64,000 nucleotides of DNA from JAGVXH01 sp041649755 (GCA_041649755.1 JBAZMK010000004.1:1-64000); one strand, 5' to 3'; counted from the stretch's first letter, positions 23,750 through 33,613 are shown. A program made the numbers and translations. Notes: generated by a model not told the origin, from the letters alone.

Positions 23750-24376
23750 TTAAAGCTCTCTCAATTGAATAATTTTAGATAGGGTAACTATATTTCTTAG
23801 ATCGGGGGAGATTTTAAGTAAAATTGTCTTGTTATTTAGCTTGATTTTCTGTATTGGAATCCCTTTTTTGATGAGTTTATTAATATAATCTCTTATAGAA
23901 GATTCGCTCAAATCAAGGTTTAAAGACAGGGTTCTGTAGGTTATTTCAGGTATATTCTCGTCTTCAAGAGTGTATAATTTACTAAAAACAACCATTTCCT
24001 GGGTAGTTAAGCGTTTGAATTTTAACCTTATTTCTTTTTTTATACTATCTAAAGAGTTAAGAATTTCTCCAGCTCTTGAAAAATCATGAAAATCTATAGG
24101 TTTTTGTGTTGGTTTGTCTGTCTGTTGGTTTGTCTGTCTGTCTGTTGGAACCCCCCTATTTCCTGTGGAAAATTCATTATTTTGGGCTTTTAGGGGTTCT
24201 AAGGGGGTATTTTGTGTTGGTTTGTCTGTTGGTTTGTCTGAATTACTATATTCTTTAAGCAAAAAATCTATCTTTTGTGCCTGAATAGATAACTCTGACT
24301 TTATGAAAGAAATATTCTGATTAAGAAGAACTATATCCTCTTTTATTTTATTGAAGGCCTCTTTTAGTGGGTCCAT
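23750..24376 (-). CDS. Coiled-coil plus winged-helix protein, second member
   Basis: 208 residues with the same design as 22942-23553: coiled coil at about 5-45, a Thr/Asp/Lys/Gln/Pro-rich linker built from short repeats (TDKPTQ-like units; the DNA is GGTTTGTCTG-type repeats near 24111-24148 and 24212-24240), and a winged helix at about 120-190 (TYRTLSLNLDLSESSIRDYI). The linker repeats could vary in number. It converges with the other member across the iteron-like repeats. Confidence 0.72.
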   Translation of the reverse strand: MDPLKEAFNKIKEDIVLLNQNISFIKSELSIQAQKIDFLLKEYSNSDKPTDKPTQNTPLEPLKAQNNEFSTGNRGVPTDRQTNQQTDKPTQKPIDFHDFSRAGEILNSLDSIKKEIRLKFKRLTTQEMVVFSKLYTLEDENIPEITYRTLSLNLDLSESSIRDYINKLIKKGIPIQKIKLNNKTILLKISPDLRNIVTLSKIIQLREL

Positions 24377-24429
24377 TATAAATTAGGTAAGAGGTTCTTT
24401 ATAATTATGATTATGTTTTAATGTATATT

Positions 24430-24699
24430 TCACTGAAGTTTCTTGTAAGCCTGGTAAGTCTTATTGGAAATTCGCCATCGGACTCTACGGGTGTATTTAA
24501 GTCCCTGTGAATTCTTGTCAACTTTGGTCACGAGATCTTTTTTAGACAAATCCCCTAGTAAATTTTTTATGAATTCTTCATCTCTGGCGAGTTCTTTTGC
24601 AATGTCTGAAGTAAATTTCTGGTTTGGAAAAATTGAGAAAAGGTAAGATAAGATTTGTTCGGAGATTTTCTCTATTTTTTGTTCGGAGATTTTGGGCAT
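24430..24699 (-). CDS. Winged-helix regulator, small
   Basis: 89 residues, an archaeal winged-helix fold: KFTSDIAKELARDEEFIKN is the recognition region and LSKKDLVTKVDK the wing. No sensor domain. It is 53 bases upstream of the previous minus-strand gene and may be co-transcribed with it. Probable DNA-binding transcription factor. Confidence 0.7.
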   Translation of the reverse strand: MPKISEQKIEKISEQILSYLFSIFPNQKFTSDIAKELARDEEFIKNLLGDLSKKDLVTKVDKNSQGLKYTRRVRWRISNKTYQAYKKLQ

Positions 24700-24776
24700 T
24701 GTGTAGTTAAGAGGTCTTGGTTTAAATTTGTTTGTAATTTAGAAAGATTTATAATATTGTTTCTTATAAGAAATGA

Positions 24777-25883
24777 ATGAAAAAGGGGAGTTTGATTTGT
24801 ATTTTTGTATTAATTGTTATTTTGGGTTTAAATTTTGTTGTTGGGGCTCCCTATATAAATGCCGATTGCTCGGATGCAGAAATTCAAAAAGTTTGGGAGA
24901 GTGTTTTTAAAGAAAGTTTCGGTGGAGCGACTATTTCTAAAGTTAAAAATACTGAGAGTGAATGTTCTTATTATATTTATAAAGATTCTTCAGGAGAAAA
25001 TTATATTTTAATAGGGAATTATTTAATTACAAGTAATAAGAAGACTATTTTAAATGCAATTTATATTAATGGTTCTATTGGTGAAGGGGTCATTGACGAA
25101 TCTGTTTCTGAAAATGAATTATTAGATTATGGTACTGAAAGAAATATAAGTATGTCCAATGCTGAAAATGAATTTAATCGGGTTTTTGAGGGTGTGAGTT
25201 CGGGGGGTTGGAGTTTGGTTGAGGGTTCTACTTCAAATTATTTTAAATCTGAAAGTGTCGGTGATGCTGAAGAGGTAGAAAAAAGAGTTTATGATAAAAA
25301 GACTATTAATAGTTTTTACTATACTTTTACGGAAACTATAACACAAGACTCAGGGGTTGATGATGATTTTGCTTTTAAGGAAATTGGGTCGGTTTATGTT
25401 AAAAGAGGTGAAGAATTTAAAATAAATATGAAGATTTTTTTGAAAAATCCGGATTACGATGGATTAAAATATAGAATTGTTGGTTTGAAAAATACTTCTG
25501 TTAAATTTAAAGGGGATATTATGACTATAAAATGGGATAAAAACTATGATGATTTTGAAAAAGTGCGTGTTTATGCAGATAATGGAACAAAAGAAATCAG
25601 AAGTAATGAATTTTTTATATTTTATATGAAAGAAGATGGTTCTATTGATAATAAAACCGAGGAAATTGAGGAAAATATAGGGAATGAGTCAAAAGAAGAA
25701 TTAATTGAAGAAGAAAAATCTTTTAATTGGTTGGTTTTTGTGATTATTATTTCGTGTGTTTTGATTTTGTTTATGATTCTTGGGTTAGTTTATATTTTAT
25801 TTGGTAGAAAAGATAAGAGAAAAGAGGATTTTAAATCTGAAGAAGTTGATAAGTATATAAAAGATTTAAAAATAGATGAATAA
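24777..25883 (+). CDS. Secreted, C-terminally membrane-anchored protein
   Basis: 368 residues: signal peptide at about 5-23, an extracellular region of about 290 residues rich in Asn, Ser and Glu with a possible beta-sandwich segment (EIGSVYVKRGEEFKINMKIF), an acidic stalk, one membrane helix at about 317-340 and a basic tail. The ATG at 24777 gives the signal peptide; another ATG four bases upstream is out of frame. Surface protein of unknown role. ATTTATAATA lies about 25 bases upstream. Confidence 0.72.
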   Translation: MKKGSLICIFVLIVILGLNFVVGAPYINADCSDAEIQKVWESVFKESFGGATISKVKNTESECSYYIYKDSSGENYILIGNYLITSNKKTILNAIYINGSIGEGVIDESVSENELLDYGTERNISMSNAENEFNRVFEGVSSGGWSLVEGSTSNYFKSESVGDAEEVEKRVYDKKTINSFYYTFTETITQDSGVDDDFAFKEIGSVYVKRGEEFKINMKIFLKNPDYDGLKYRIVGLKNTSVKFKGDIMTIKWDKNYDDFEKVRVYADNGTKEIRSNEFFIFYMKEDGSIDNKTEEIEENIGNESKEELIEEEKSFNWLVFVIIISCVLILFMILGLVYILFGRKDKRKEDFKSEEVDKYIKDLKIDE

Positions 25884-26285
25884 TTATTTATTATTTTTCA
25901 AATCAACTCTTGGAAGTCTTAAATGTATGGGAAAACCCATTTCTTCTTCAATTTGAATTGCTTTTATAGAAGCTTTTTGTATTATATTGTTTGTTATAAA
26001 TATATAATCTGGTGTTTCTATTTTATTTTCTTTCCAAGCTTTTTGAAGTTCCTTTAATGTTCTTGAGTCTGTTGAAAAAAATAGAGACCCTTCTAAAGAA
26101 ATTTTACCTAAATCTAAATAATTTACTTCAAAAAGATATTTTGCCTGGAAAGTTTCTTTATTTTTTAATGGAAAAATTTCTAAAATCTTAATATTCATTT
26201 TTGCAGATGTCTGTCCTGAAAAATTTGGATTAAATTCTGCATTTATTTTTACAAATTTTGAATTAATTAATTTAATTTTGTTCAT
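25884..26285 (-). CDS. SecB-like or other small cytoplasmic protein
   Basis: 133 residues, predominantly beta-strand then helix. The strand pattern and the closing EEEMGFPIHLRLPRVDLK resemble archaeal SecB-like chaperone sequences, but I recognise it weakly. It converges with the surface protein (adjacent, no gap) and is followed by the PRC-barrel gene with one base between them, so both are probably one transcript. Confidence 0.5.
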   Translation of the reverse strand: MNKIKLINSKFVKINAEFNPNFSGQTSAKMNIKILEIFPLKNKETFQAKYLFEVNYLDLGKISLEGSLFFSTDSRTLKELQKAWKENKIETPDYIFITNNIIQKASIKAIQIEEEMGFPIHLRLPRVDLKNNK

Positions 26286-26286
26286 T

Positions 26287-26541
26287 TTATATTAAATCTT
26301 CTTCAGAAACTACTATAAAATCTCCGACCGCGATTACTGCATTATAGGGAATTAATGCCTCTTTATCTTTAGTTCTTTCTAATGATAAATTTGATGTGTG
26401 TGGTGTTAAATCTTTTAAAATAATATATAAAAGTTCACCAGTTCTTGCTTCAAAAGTAATATCTTTTACAAAACCTAATTTTTTACCTTCTTTCGTGACT
26501 ACTTGTTTTCCAACCAAATTTTTGAATGGTTTCTTATCCAT
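26287..26541 (-). CDS. PRC-barrel domain protein
   Basis: 84 residues; VGKQVVTKEGKKLGFVKDI and ALIPYNAVIAVGDFIVV are the two halves of a PRC barrel. Similar in size and plan to 9362-9652. Located just outside the candidate replication origin. Function unknown; haloarchaeal PRC-barrel proteins take part in cell division. Confidence 0.82.
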   Translation of the reverse strand: MDKKPFKNLVGKQVVTKEGKKLGFVKDITFEARTGELLYIILKDLTPHTSNLSLERTKDKEALIPYNAVIAVGDFIVVSEEDLI

Positions 26542-26616
26542 CTTATAATCAAAAGAGGTTTGTTTATAAACTTTTCTTTTAGTTTTTATTAATTTAAAGT
26601 AGTAGATTTTTATTTT

Positions 26617-26806
26617 GGGGGTGTGACCCTATGGTTTCTTATGGAAAGCTTTAAAAATATTTTTAAAATTTTGTTTTTTGTTTTTAAATTTTTATTTATA
26701 AATATTTATATTATTTAATATATATAATATAATCTTATATATTATAGTATATTTATTTTTTTGATTTATTTTATTTTGTGTTGCATTTGAAATGAAGGTG
26801 TGTGAG
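26617..26806. other. Candidate chromosomal replication origin (oriC)
   Basis: An extremely A/T-rich core (about 26660-26780) lies directly upstream of orc1/cdc6. Two sequences resembling origin recognition boxes (consensus CCAGTGGAAACGAAGGGG plus a G tract) flank it in opposite orientations: the reverse complement of 26617-26644, containing CCATAAGAAACCATAGGG, and GCATTTGAAATGAAGGTGTG within 26783-26806. Inverted boxes around an unwinding element next to an orc1 gene is the standard archaeal arrangement. Match quality is moderate and unverified. Confidence 0.7.
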
Positions 26807-26858
26807 TTATGTTTTCTAATATATGAATGTTTAAATAGTTTTGAGTTTTTTTTTGATT

Positions 26859-28073
26859 ATGGGGGTTGAACTTGATGGTATTTTTAATTCTGCCGTGAAT
26901 AATAGTCTTTTTAGTAATAAAAGTGTTTTACAAACACGTTATACTCCAACCTCAATACCTCATAGGGATAAGCAAATAAAGGCGATTGCAGGTATTCTTG
27001 CTTCATCACTAAGAGGAGAGAGACCAAGTAATTTATTTGTTTATGGTAAGACTGGAACTGGAAAGACTCTTTCTGTAAAATATGTTCAGGAAGAATTGAT
27101 GAAGAAGTCTGAAGAATTGGGTTCTGGTGTTCGTTTTGAGTATTTAAATTGTAAATTGAAAAAAGTTTCAGATACTGAATATAGGATTTTGGCTGCTTTG
27201 ATTGAGAAATTGGGTGGGACCGTCCCTTCAACAGGTCTTCCAACAGATCAAGTTTGGTCTAAATTTATTGAATTAATAGATTATAAAGAACAATTAGTTA
27301 TTTTTATTTTTGATGAGATTGACCAAGCAGTTAAGAAAATGAGTGATAGTTTTCTTTATTCTTTTACCCGGTTGAATCAGGAACTTAGTAAGGCGCAGAT
27401 TTCTATTATTGGAATAAGTAATGATGTGACTTTTTTAGAAAATATTGACCCGAGAGTGAGGTCTAGTCTTGGTGAAGAAGAGTTTGTTTTTCCACCTTAT
27501 AATGCAATTCAACTTCAAGATATTTTAAATGAAAGGTGCAAAGCCGCTTTTAAAGAAGGGGTAGTTGTTGAGGGGGTTATTGCAAAATGTGCGGCTTACG
27601 CTGCGAGAGAACACGGGGACGCCAGAAGAGCTTTAGATTTGCTTAGGGTAGCAGGCGAGCTTTGTGAGAGAGATGGGAAGAAGTATATATCAGAGGCTTA
27701 TATTGATTTAGCCAATCAAAAGATAGAAAAGGATAAAATTTTAGATATTGTTGAGAGTGAGCCGAAGCAGTTTCAGCTTGTTTTATATGCTATTATGCAA
27801 CTTACAAAAGAGAATAAAGATAATAGGGTTGAGAAATTTTTTACAGGGGATGTTTATAATAGTTATCATTCTTATTGTGAAAGAGTTAAAATTGAACCCC
27901 TGACACAAAGAAGAATTTCAGATATTTTAGCAGAGATAGATATGCTTGGTTTAATTAACGCAAAAGTTATTTCAAAAGGAAGACATGGTAGGACGAGGGA
28001 AATAAAGTTATCAATACCTACAAATTTATTTGATAAAATAGAGTCTATTTTAGCTGATTCACTCTGTCTTTAA
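26859..28073 (+). CDS. orc1: Orc1/Cdc6 replication initiator
   Basis: 404 residues of an AAA+ initiator: Walker A VYGKTGTGKT at residues 61-70, Walker B IFIFDEIDQ, sensor 1 GISND, and sensor 2 EHGDARRALDLLR, followed by a C-terminal winged helix (RISDILAEIDMLGLINAKV) that binds origin boxes. It loads the MCM helicase. I chose the ATG at 26859 (Met-Gly-Val-Glu); the longer frame at 26841 adds six residues with no RBS. It heads the replication operon orc1, DP1, DP2. Confidence 0.93.
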   Translation: MGVELDGIFNSAVNNSLFSNKSVLQTRYTPTSIPHRDKQIKAIAGILASSLRGERPSNLFVYGKTGTGKTLSVKYVQEELMKKSEELGSGVRFEYLNCKLKKVSDTEYRILAALIEKLGGTVPSTGLPTDQVWSKFIELIDYKEQLVIFIFDEIDQAVKKMSDSFLYSFTRLNQELSKAQISIIGISNDVTFLENIDPRVRSSLGEEEFVFPPYNAIQLQDILNERCKAAFKEGVVVEGVIAKCAAYAAREHGDARRALDLLRVAGELCERDGKKYISEAYIDLANQKIEKDKILDIVESEPKQFQLVLYAIMQLTKENKDNRVEKFFTGDVYNSYHSYCERVKIEPLTQRRISDILAEIDMLGLINAKVISKGRHGRTREIKLSIPTNLFDKIESILADSLCL

Positions 28074-28087
28074 TTAAGGAGTTAATT

Positions 28088-29713
28088 ATGAGAGAAATAA
28101 TCAAAACTTGTATAGAGAATGGATTTTTCTTAGATAAAGAAGTTTTGAATTTGTTTTCTCATATAAAAGAAGATAAGGTTTATGAGTTTTTGAATATTTT
28201 ATTTAGTTTAAAAATAAAAGAGAGAGTTATAAGTAAAAGATTAATAATTAATAATTTTGACAGGATAAAGCCGGCGATTTCTTTAGAAGATTATCCAATT
28301 TATGAAATTTTTTTTGAAGGGATTGGGGCTAACAAAGAAGTTGTTGAAGAGAAAAAAGAGGGGGTTGTGAAGGTTTTGTCAGCACCCGCATTTACTCAGA
28401 GAAAAGTTTCAGTCAAAGATTTTATAGATAATTTTCGTTCAAGATATAATAAGATTAAAACGATTTTTGAGTCAAGGGATTTTGATAATCTTACTTCTAT
28501 AAGAAAGATAGGGGATGACAGGGGGAGTTATACAATAATTGTTTATGTTTTAGGAAAAAGAATAACTAAGAATAAGAATTTATTTATTGAAGTTGAGGAT
28601 ATGTCTGGGACTTCTATTGTTTTGATAAACCAAAATAAGAAAGAGCTTTTTGAAAAAGCAAGAGATTTGCTTGAAGATGATTTGGTTGCTTTCAATGTTA
28701 CGGGGACAAGTGAAATGTTGTTTGCAAATGATTTGTTTTTTCCAGATGCGTCTTTGACAGAGAAGAAATATTCTGATTTTGATGAATATGTGGCTTTCAC
28801 AGGTGATTTTCATGCAGGTTCAAAACTTTTTTTAGAGAAAAATCTTTTGAAGTTTGTTAATTGGTTGAATGGAAATGAAGGAGATAAGAAGCAAAGAGAG
28901 ATAGCGAAGAAAGTAAAATATTTATTTGTGACGGGAGATGTTATTGATGGAATAAGTCATTATTCGGGGCAGGAGAAGTTTCTTACGGCTTTAACATCTG
29001 TAGACCAATATAAAAAAGTTGAGGATGTTTTGGGGAAGATTAGGAAAGATATTCAGATTATAATGTGTCCAGGTCAGCACGATTCTGTTTGGATTGGGGA
29101 GCCACAGCCGATAATCGGGGAGAGGTGGGCGCCGGGGTTACATAAAATGAAAAATTTGTATTTAGTTCCCAATCCTTGTTTGGTTGAGATTGACGGGGGT
29201 TTTAAAATTTTAATGTATCATGGGGCGAGCATAAACCGGTTTGTTGATGAGATCCCAGATATTAGGACAAATTACGGGCATAGGTCTCCTACAAGGGTTG
29301 TGAGAGAGATGTTGAAAAGAAGGCATTTAGCGCCCCTTCATGGTTCAATGGATTACATTCCTTGTGAAAATGGGGACCCTTTAGTTATAGAGACAATACC
29401 TGATATAATTGCTACGGCAGATCAGCACAGAGCAGATGTTTCAATTTACAACAATATCTTGATGATTTCGGGCTCTTGCTGGCAGGCGACGACACCTTTT
29501 GAAGAGAAAGTAGGTAATGTTCCAGACCCTTGCAAAGTTCCTTTGTTTAACTTAAAGACAAGAGAGATAAAGATTTTAGACTTTTCTGATAATTTAAAAG
29601 AAATAAAATGGGAAGAGGGGGATGGGCTGGCTTGTAAGATTAGTGATTGTCCTAAGGAAGAAGAATGTTTAAAAGAAGTTAATTGTGAGGAGAAAAAAGA
29701 TGGAAAAGTGTGA
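28088..29713 (+). CDS. polB: DNA polymerase D small subunit (DP1, 3'-5' exonuclease)
   Basis: 541 residues. The N-terminal half has an OB-fold region; the calcineurin-like phosphoesterase carries all metal motifs: GDFHAGS, VTGDVIDG, PGQHD, MYHGAS and a closing His region around TADQHRAD. It supplies the proofreading 3'-5' exonuclease of PolD. A good RBS (AAGGAG) precedes the ATG, and the end overlaps DP2 by 14 bases, coupling translation of the two subunits. Located immediately downstream of orc1, as in many euryarchaea. Confidence 0.93.
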   Translation: MREIIKTCIENGFFLDKEVLNLFSHIKEDKVYEFLNILFSLKIKERVISKRLIINNFDRIKPAISLEDYPIYEIFFEGIGANKEVVEEKKEGVVKVLSAPAFTQRKVSVKDFIDNFRSRYNKIKTIFESRDFDNLTSIRKIGDDRGSYTIIVYVLGKRITKNKNLFIEVEDMSGTSIVLINQNKKELFEKARDLLEDDLVAFNVTGTSEMLFANDLFFPDASLTEKKYSDFDEYVAFTGDFHAGSKLFLEKNLLKFVNWLNGNEGDKKQREIAKKVKYLFVTGDVIDGISHYSGQEKFLTALTSVDQYKKVEDVLGKIRKDIQIIMCPGQHDSVWIGEPQPIIGERWAPGLHKMKNLYLVPNPCLVEIDGGFKILMYHGASINRFVDEIPDIRTNYGHRSPTRVVREMLKRRHLAPLHGSMDYIPCENGDPLVIETIPDIIATADQHRADVSIYNNILMISGSCWQATTPFEEKVGNVPDPCKVPLFNLKTREIKILDFSDNLKEIKWEEGDGLACKISDCPKEEECLKEVNCEEKKDGKV

Positions 29714-32700
29714 GTGGGATGTGGAAGGTTATTTTGGGGGTTTAAAGGAAGAGGTAGATAAAGAGTATGAATTGGCTGGCAGGGCAAGGAGCAAAGGGTT
29801 AGACCCTTCAGATAAGGTTGAAATTCCTTTGGCGATGACTATGGCGGAAAAGTCTGTCGGGCTTGTCACAACAATTTATCCTGATTTGCCTATAAAAGAA
29901 ATAAGTGAGAGGATTCTTGAATTGGAAAAACAATATGGGCAGTTAGACACGACAGTTAGTTTTACAATTGCAAGGGAGATTGCTGAAGGCAAATTTTATA
30001 AATTTAGTACTCAACTTGAGGCAATTGACTGCGGGATTCGTGTTGGTTTTGCTTATATAACTCTTGGGGTTGTTGCTTCTCCGATTGAGGGTTATACCGG
30101 GTTAAGTTTGGGTAAAACAATGGATGGGAAAGACTATTTTATCGCTAACTTTTCAGGACCAATTCGGTCTGCGGGGACCACTGCAACCTGTCTTGTTTTA
30201 ATGTTGATTGATTATCTTAGGGAACATTTCGGTTACGCCAAGTACGACCCAGATGAGAGAGAGGTCAAAAGATATATCACTGAAAATTTAGACTATCACG
30301 AGAGGGTTACTAATTTGCAGTATCTCCCCACAGAAGAAGAGATGGAGTTTCTTGCGAAGAATTTGCCTATCCAGATTTCTGGCGACCCTACTGAAAGAAA
30401 AGAAGTTTCTAATTATAAGGATTTAGACAGAGTTCCGACAAATTATATCCGCGGGGGTATGTGTCTTACATTTAGTGAGGGTTTGGCGCAAAAGGCAGGA
30501 AAGGGAATTGGGAGACTTTCTTCTCCTAAAAAATATGGGTTGAAATGTACTGGTTGGGATTTTTTGACAGAGTATATGGAAATACATAAAAGGAGAGAGG
30601 GAGGCAGTAAAGATGTTGTCGCGACTTACATTAAAGATTTAGTTGCAGGCAGACCTGTTTATGGGCATCCCGGAGCATCCGGTGGTTTTCGGTTTAGGTA
30701 TGGGCGGAGCCGTTCCTGCGGGTTTAGTGCAGTTTCAATACATCCTGCGACAATGGGGATTACTAACGGGTTTCTTTCTCATGGGACTCAATTAAAGATA
30801 GAGAAACCAACTAAAGGTTGTATAATTACATCCTGCGACAAAATTGACGGACCTATTGTAAAGCTTAAGAATGGTTCGGTGAAGAAGATAAGTGATTTTG
30901 AAGAGTCAAAAAAGATTTACAAAGAAGTTTCGGAAATTATTTATTTGGGGGATATACTTTTTCCTTTAGGTGATGTTATTGATAGAAACTCAATGTTGCT
31001 TAAACAAGGCTATGTTGAGGAGTGGTGGAAATTAGAGTTAGAGGAAAAGTTAGGAAAGAAGTTGGGTTTTGATTTTTTTAATGTTTCTTTAGAAGAAGCT
31101 ATTGAGTTTAGTGATACTTATTCTATTCCTCTTTATCCAAAATATATTTTTTACTGGAGCCAGATAGATAAAGAAGGTTTTTTTTCTTTGATTGAGTGGT
31201 TGAAGAAAGGATTTTGGCGAGGGGGAAAAATTGTTTTGCCGTGGGAGAATTCTGTTAGAGAGAAGTATAGTGTGGCAAAAAGGACTTTGGAACTGATAGG
31301 GGCAGAGCATGAAGTTTTTTTGGATAATGTTGTTCTGAGTCGTGACGCTAAACCTCTTCTTTTAAATTTAGGGATATCTTTAGATTTAGAAGAGGGGGAT
31401 TCTTTGAGAAAACCTTTTGAAAAAATTTCCGAGGGTGGTTCTGAAAAGGTTTTAGAAATTGTTAATAAATTCTCTAGATTTATTATAAAAGACAAGGCAG
31501 GGACTTTTATCGGGACAAGAATGGGGAGACCAGAGAAAGCGAAACTTAGAAAGTTGACTGGAAGTCCAAATATCCTTTTTCCAATTTCCGAGCAGGGGGG
31601 CAGGCTTAGGAGTGTTCAGGAGGCAGTTAATATAGGATATATTCTTTCTGACTGGCCTATTTTTGTTTGTGAGTGTGGAAATGAAACTATTTATCCAGTG
31701 TGTGAAAAATGTGGGTTGAGGACGAAGAGAAAGTATTATTGTAGGGTCTGTAAAAGGGTTGTTGATGAGCCTTGTGAATCTCATAAAGAGAGTTGTTCAA
31801 AGTTTTTGCGCAGAAGAGTTGATTCAAAGTATTATTTTGGGATTGCAAAGAACCACCTTGGCTATGAAAATCATGAAGTCCCCGCCTTGATAAAGGGTGT
31901 TAGGGGAACAAGTAGTGATGGTCATGATTTTGAAAATTTAGCAAAAGGATTTCTAAGAGCCAAATATAATTTGTGTGTCAACAAAGATGGAACTATTCGT
32001 TACGATGGAACTGAGATTCCTTTGACACATTTTAAGCCCTTAGAGATAAGGACTGGTGTTGAGAAACTGAAAGAATTAGGTTATGTTAAAGATATTTATG
32101 GAGACCACTTGGAGAGGGAAGACCAAATTCTTGAGCTTAAACCCCATGATATCCTTATCCCTTCTTGTCCAGATACTTTAGATGAGAAAGGAGATGATGT
32201 ATTCTTTAACATAGCTAATTTTGTTGATGAGGAACTTGAGAAGTTTTATGGGCTTCCTAGATATTATAACCTTAAAAGTAAAGAAGATTTGGTTGGGCAT
32301 CTTGTTGCGTGTATGGCCCCCCATAATTGTGCAGGGGTTATAGGAAGGATTATTGGATTTAGCAAGATGCAAGGTTTGGTAGCGAGCCCTTATATGCATG
32401 CGGCGATGAGGAGGGATTGTGACGGCGATGAGGCTGCAGTTATGATGTTAATGGATGTTTTGCTTAATTTTTCAAGAAAGTTTTTGCCAAGTCATCGTGG
32501 CGGGACGCAAGATGCTCCTTTGGTTTTGAATGCGAGAATAAGGGCTGGGGAGGTTGATGACCAAATTTTAGCTTTTGAACTTTGTGATGAATATCCTTTA
32601 GGGATGTACAGAATGGCTGAAGAAGGGAAACATTCAAGTGAGTGTAAGATAGAAACTGTTAAAAGTAGACTTAAGACAGGGGAAAATCCTTTTACTTGTA

Positions 32701-33167
32701 CCGGTTTCACACATGATACAGAAGATATTAATAAAGGGATTCTTAATGGGGCTTATAAGATTCTGCCTACAATGAAAGAAAAGGTTGGGGCACAGATGGA
32801 ATTAGTGGGGAAAATAAGAGCCGTGGACACAGAAGATGTTGCGAGGCTCGTAATAGAGAGACATTTAATAAGAGATATTCGGGGGAACTTAAGGAAATTT
32901 GCCCAACAGCAATTTAGGTGTGTTAAGTGTAATGAAAAGTTTAGACGACCCCCATTGATAGGTGTTTGCACAAAGTGTGGGGGAAAAATAATTTTTACGA
33001 TAAGTGAGGGTTCAATAAAGAAATATCTTGAGCCTGCAATGGATTTAGCGAATAATTACCATATTTCTCCTTATACTAAGGAAGGAATGGAGCTTACGAA
33101 GATGTATATAGAGAGTATTTTTGGCAAAGACGATGATAAACAAGTAGAGTTGAATAAGTGGTTTTGA
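29700..33167 (+). CDS. polC: DNA polymerase D large subunit (DP2, catalytic)
   Basis: 1155 residues, standard length. Polymerase catalytic residues lie in RRDCDGDEAAV near residue 905; zinc-binding clusters are at about 655-700 (CECGNETIYPVCEKCG, then CRVCKRV) and near 1080 (CVKCNEKFRRPPLIGVCTKC). The first zinc module feeds the double-psi barrel core that makes the enzyme related to RNA polymerases. No intein or interruption is present. The ATG at 29700 overlaps the DP1 end; the in-frame GTG at 29685 is disfavoured. Confidence 0.95.
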   Translation: MEKCEWDVEGYFGGLKEEVDKEYELAGRARSKGLDPSDKVEIPLAMTMAEKSVGLVTTIYPDLPIKEISERILELEKQYGQLDTTVSFTIAREIAEGKFYKFSTQLEAIDCGIRVGFAYITLGVVASPIEGYTGLSLGKTMDGKDYFIANFSGPIRSAGTTATCLVLMLIDYLREHFGYAKYDPDEREVKRYITENLDYHERVTNLQYLPTEEEMEFLAKNLPIQISGDPTERKEVSNYKDLDRVPTNYIRGGMCLTFSEGLAQKAGKGIGRLSSPKKYGLKCTGWDFLTEYMEIHKRREGGSKDVVATYIKDLVAGRPVYGHPGASGGFRFRYGRSRSCGFSAVSIHPATMGITNGFLSHGTQLKIEKPTKGCIITSCDKIDGPIVKLKNGSVKKISDFEESKKIYKEVSEIIYLGDILFPLGDVIDRNSMLLKQGYVEEWWKLELEEKLGKKLGFDFFNVSLEEAIEFSDTYSIPLYPKYIFYWSQIDKEGFFSLIEWLKKGFWRGGKIVLPWENSVREKYSVAKRTLELIGAEHEVFLDNVVLSRDAKPLLLNLGISLDLEEGDSLRKPFEKISEGGSEKVLEIVNKFSRFIIKDKAGTFIGTRMGRPEKAKLRKLTGSPNILFPISEQGGRLRSVQEAVNIGYILSDWPIFVCECGNETIYPVCEKCGLRTKRKYYCRVCKRVVDEPCESHKESCSKFLRRRVDSKYYFGIAKNHLGYENHEVPALIKGVRGTSSDGHDFENLAKGFLRAKYNLCVNKDGTIRYDGTEIPLTHFKPLEIRTGVEKLKELGYVKDIYGDHLEREDQILELKPHDILIPSCPDTLDEKGDDVFFNIANFVDEELEKFYGLPRYYNLKSKEDLVGHLVACMAPHNCAGVIGRIIGFSKMQGLVASPYMHAAMRRDCDGDEAAVMMLMDVLLNFSRKFLPSHRGGTQDAPLVLNARIRAGEVDDQILAFELCDEYPLGMYRMAEEGKHSSECKIETVKSRLKTGENPFTCTGFTHDTEDINKGILNGAYKILPTMKEKVGAQMELVGKIRAVDTEDVARLVIERHLIRDIRGNLRKFAQQQFRCVKCNEKFRRPPLIGVCTKCGGKIIFTISEGSIKKYLEPAMDLANNYHISPYTKEGMELTKMYIESIFGKDDDKQVELNKWF

Positions 33168-33196
33168 ATAACAATCTAATTTAAATAAAAAAGAAT

Positions 33197-33613
33197 ATGG
33201 GTTTTTTTATGGATGCAGGGGAATATTTGAAGAGAATTGTTCTTCATGAGGGGAAAACCACCCATCTTATAGAGAATCGTGATTTGTCTCCTGTTAAAAA
33301 AAGGTGTTTTGGAAATTTGTTAGCAATTCTCTGTTGCAATTCTCTTTTTGAAGACCAGCCTCTCCGCGCAGATACGGAAGGGGGTTCTTTTTCAAAAGAG
33401 GGGATTAGCTATAGAATTGAGAGATTAAGAGAGAAAGGTTTTGATGAGTTGGGGATTTATCGTGCTTTGGTTTCTTCAAGAAACGAGTTTATTTCTAGAA
33501 GAGAGATAAAAGAGGGGTACGGGGAGATTCATCAGAGAAGACTTCATTGCGAGTTGTATAGTTTTGTTTTAAAAGATTTGGATAGAATAATCTATTATGT
33601 TGATTTACTTTAA
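33197..33613 (+). CDS. Hypothetical protein
   Basis: 138 residues, soluble and basic with mixed helices; C, R and Y-rich but no known motif. It follows DP2 by 29 bases and could be the last gene of the replication transcript. Its start may be the ATG at 33197 or the one 12 bases further. It converges with the YbjQ gene, overlapping nine bases. Confidence 0.6.
   Translation: MGFFMDAGEYLKRIVLHEGKTTHLIENRDLSPVKKRCFGNLLAILCCNSLFEDQPLRADTEGGSFSKEGISYRIERLREKGFDELGIYRALVSSRNEFISRREIKEGYGEIHQRRLHCELYSFVLKDLDRIIYYVDLL

Noticed and set aside
24111..24240. CRISPR array from repeated GTTTGTCTG-type units
   Set aside because: Units are short and tandem without regular spacers; they encode a protein linker.
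29700..33167. Intein in PolD large subunit
   Set aside because: Length is standard and there is no Cys-start/His-Asn block; conserved regions are contiguous.
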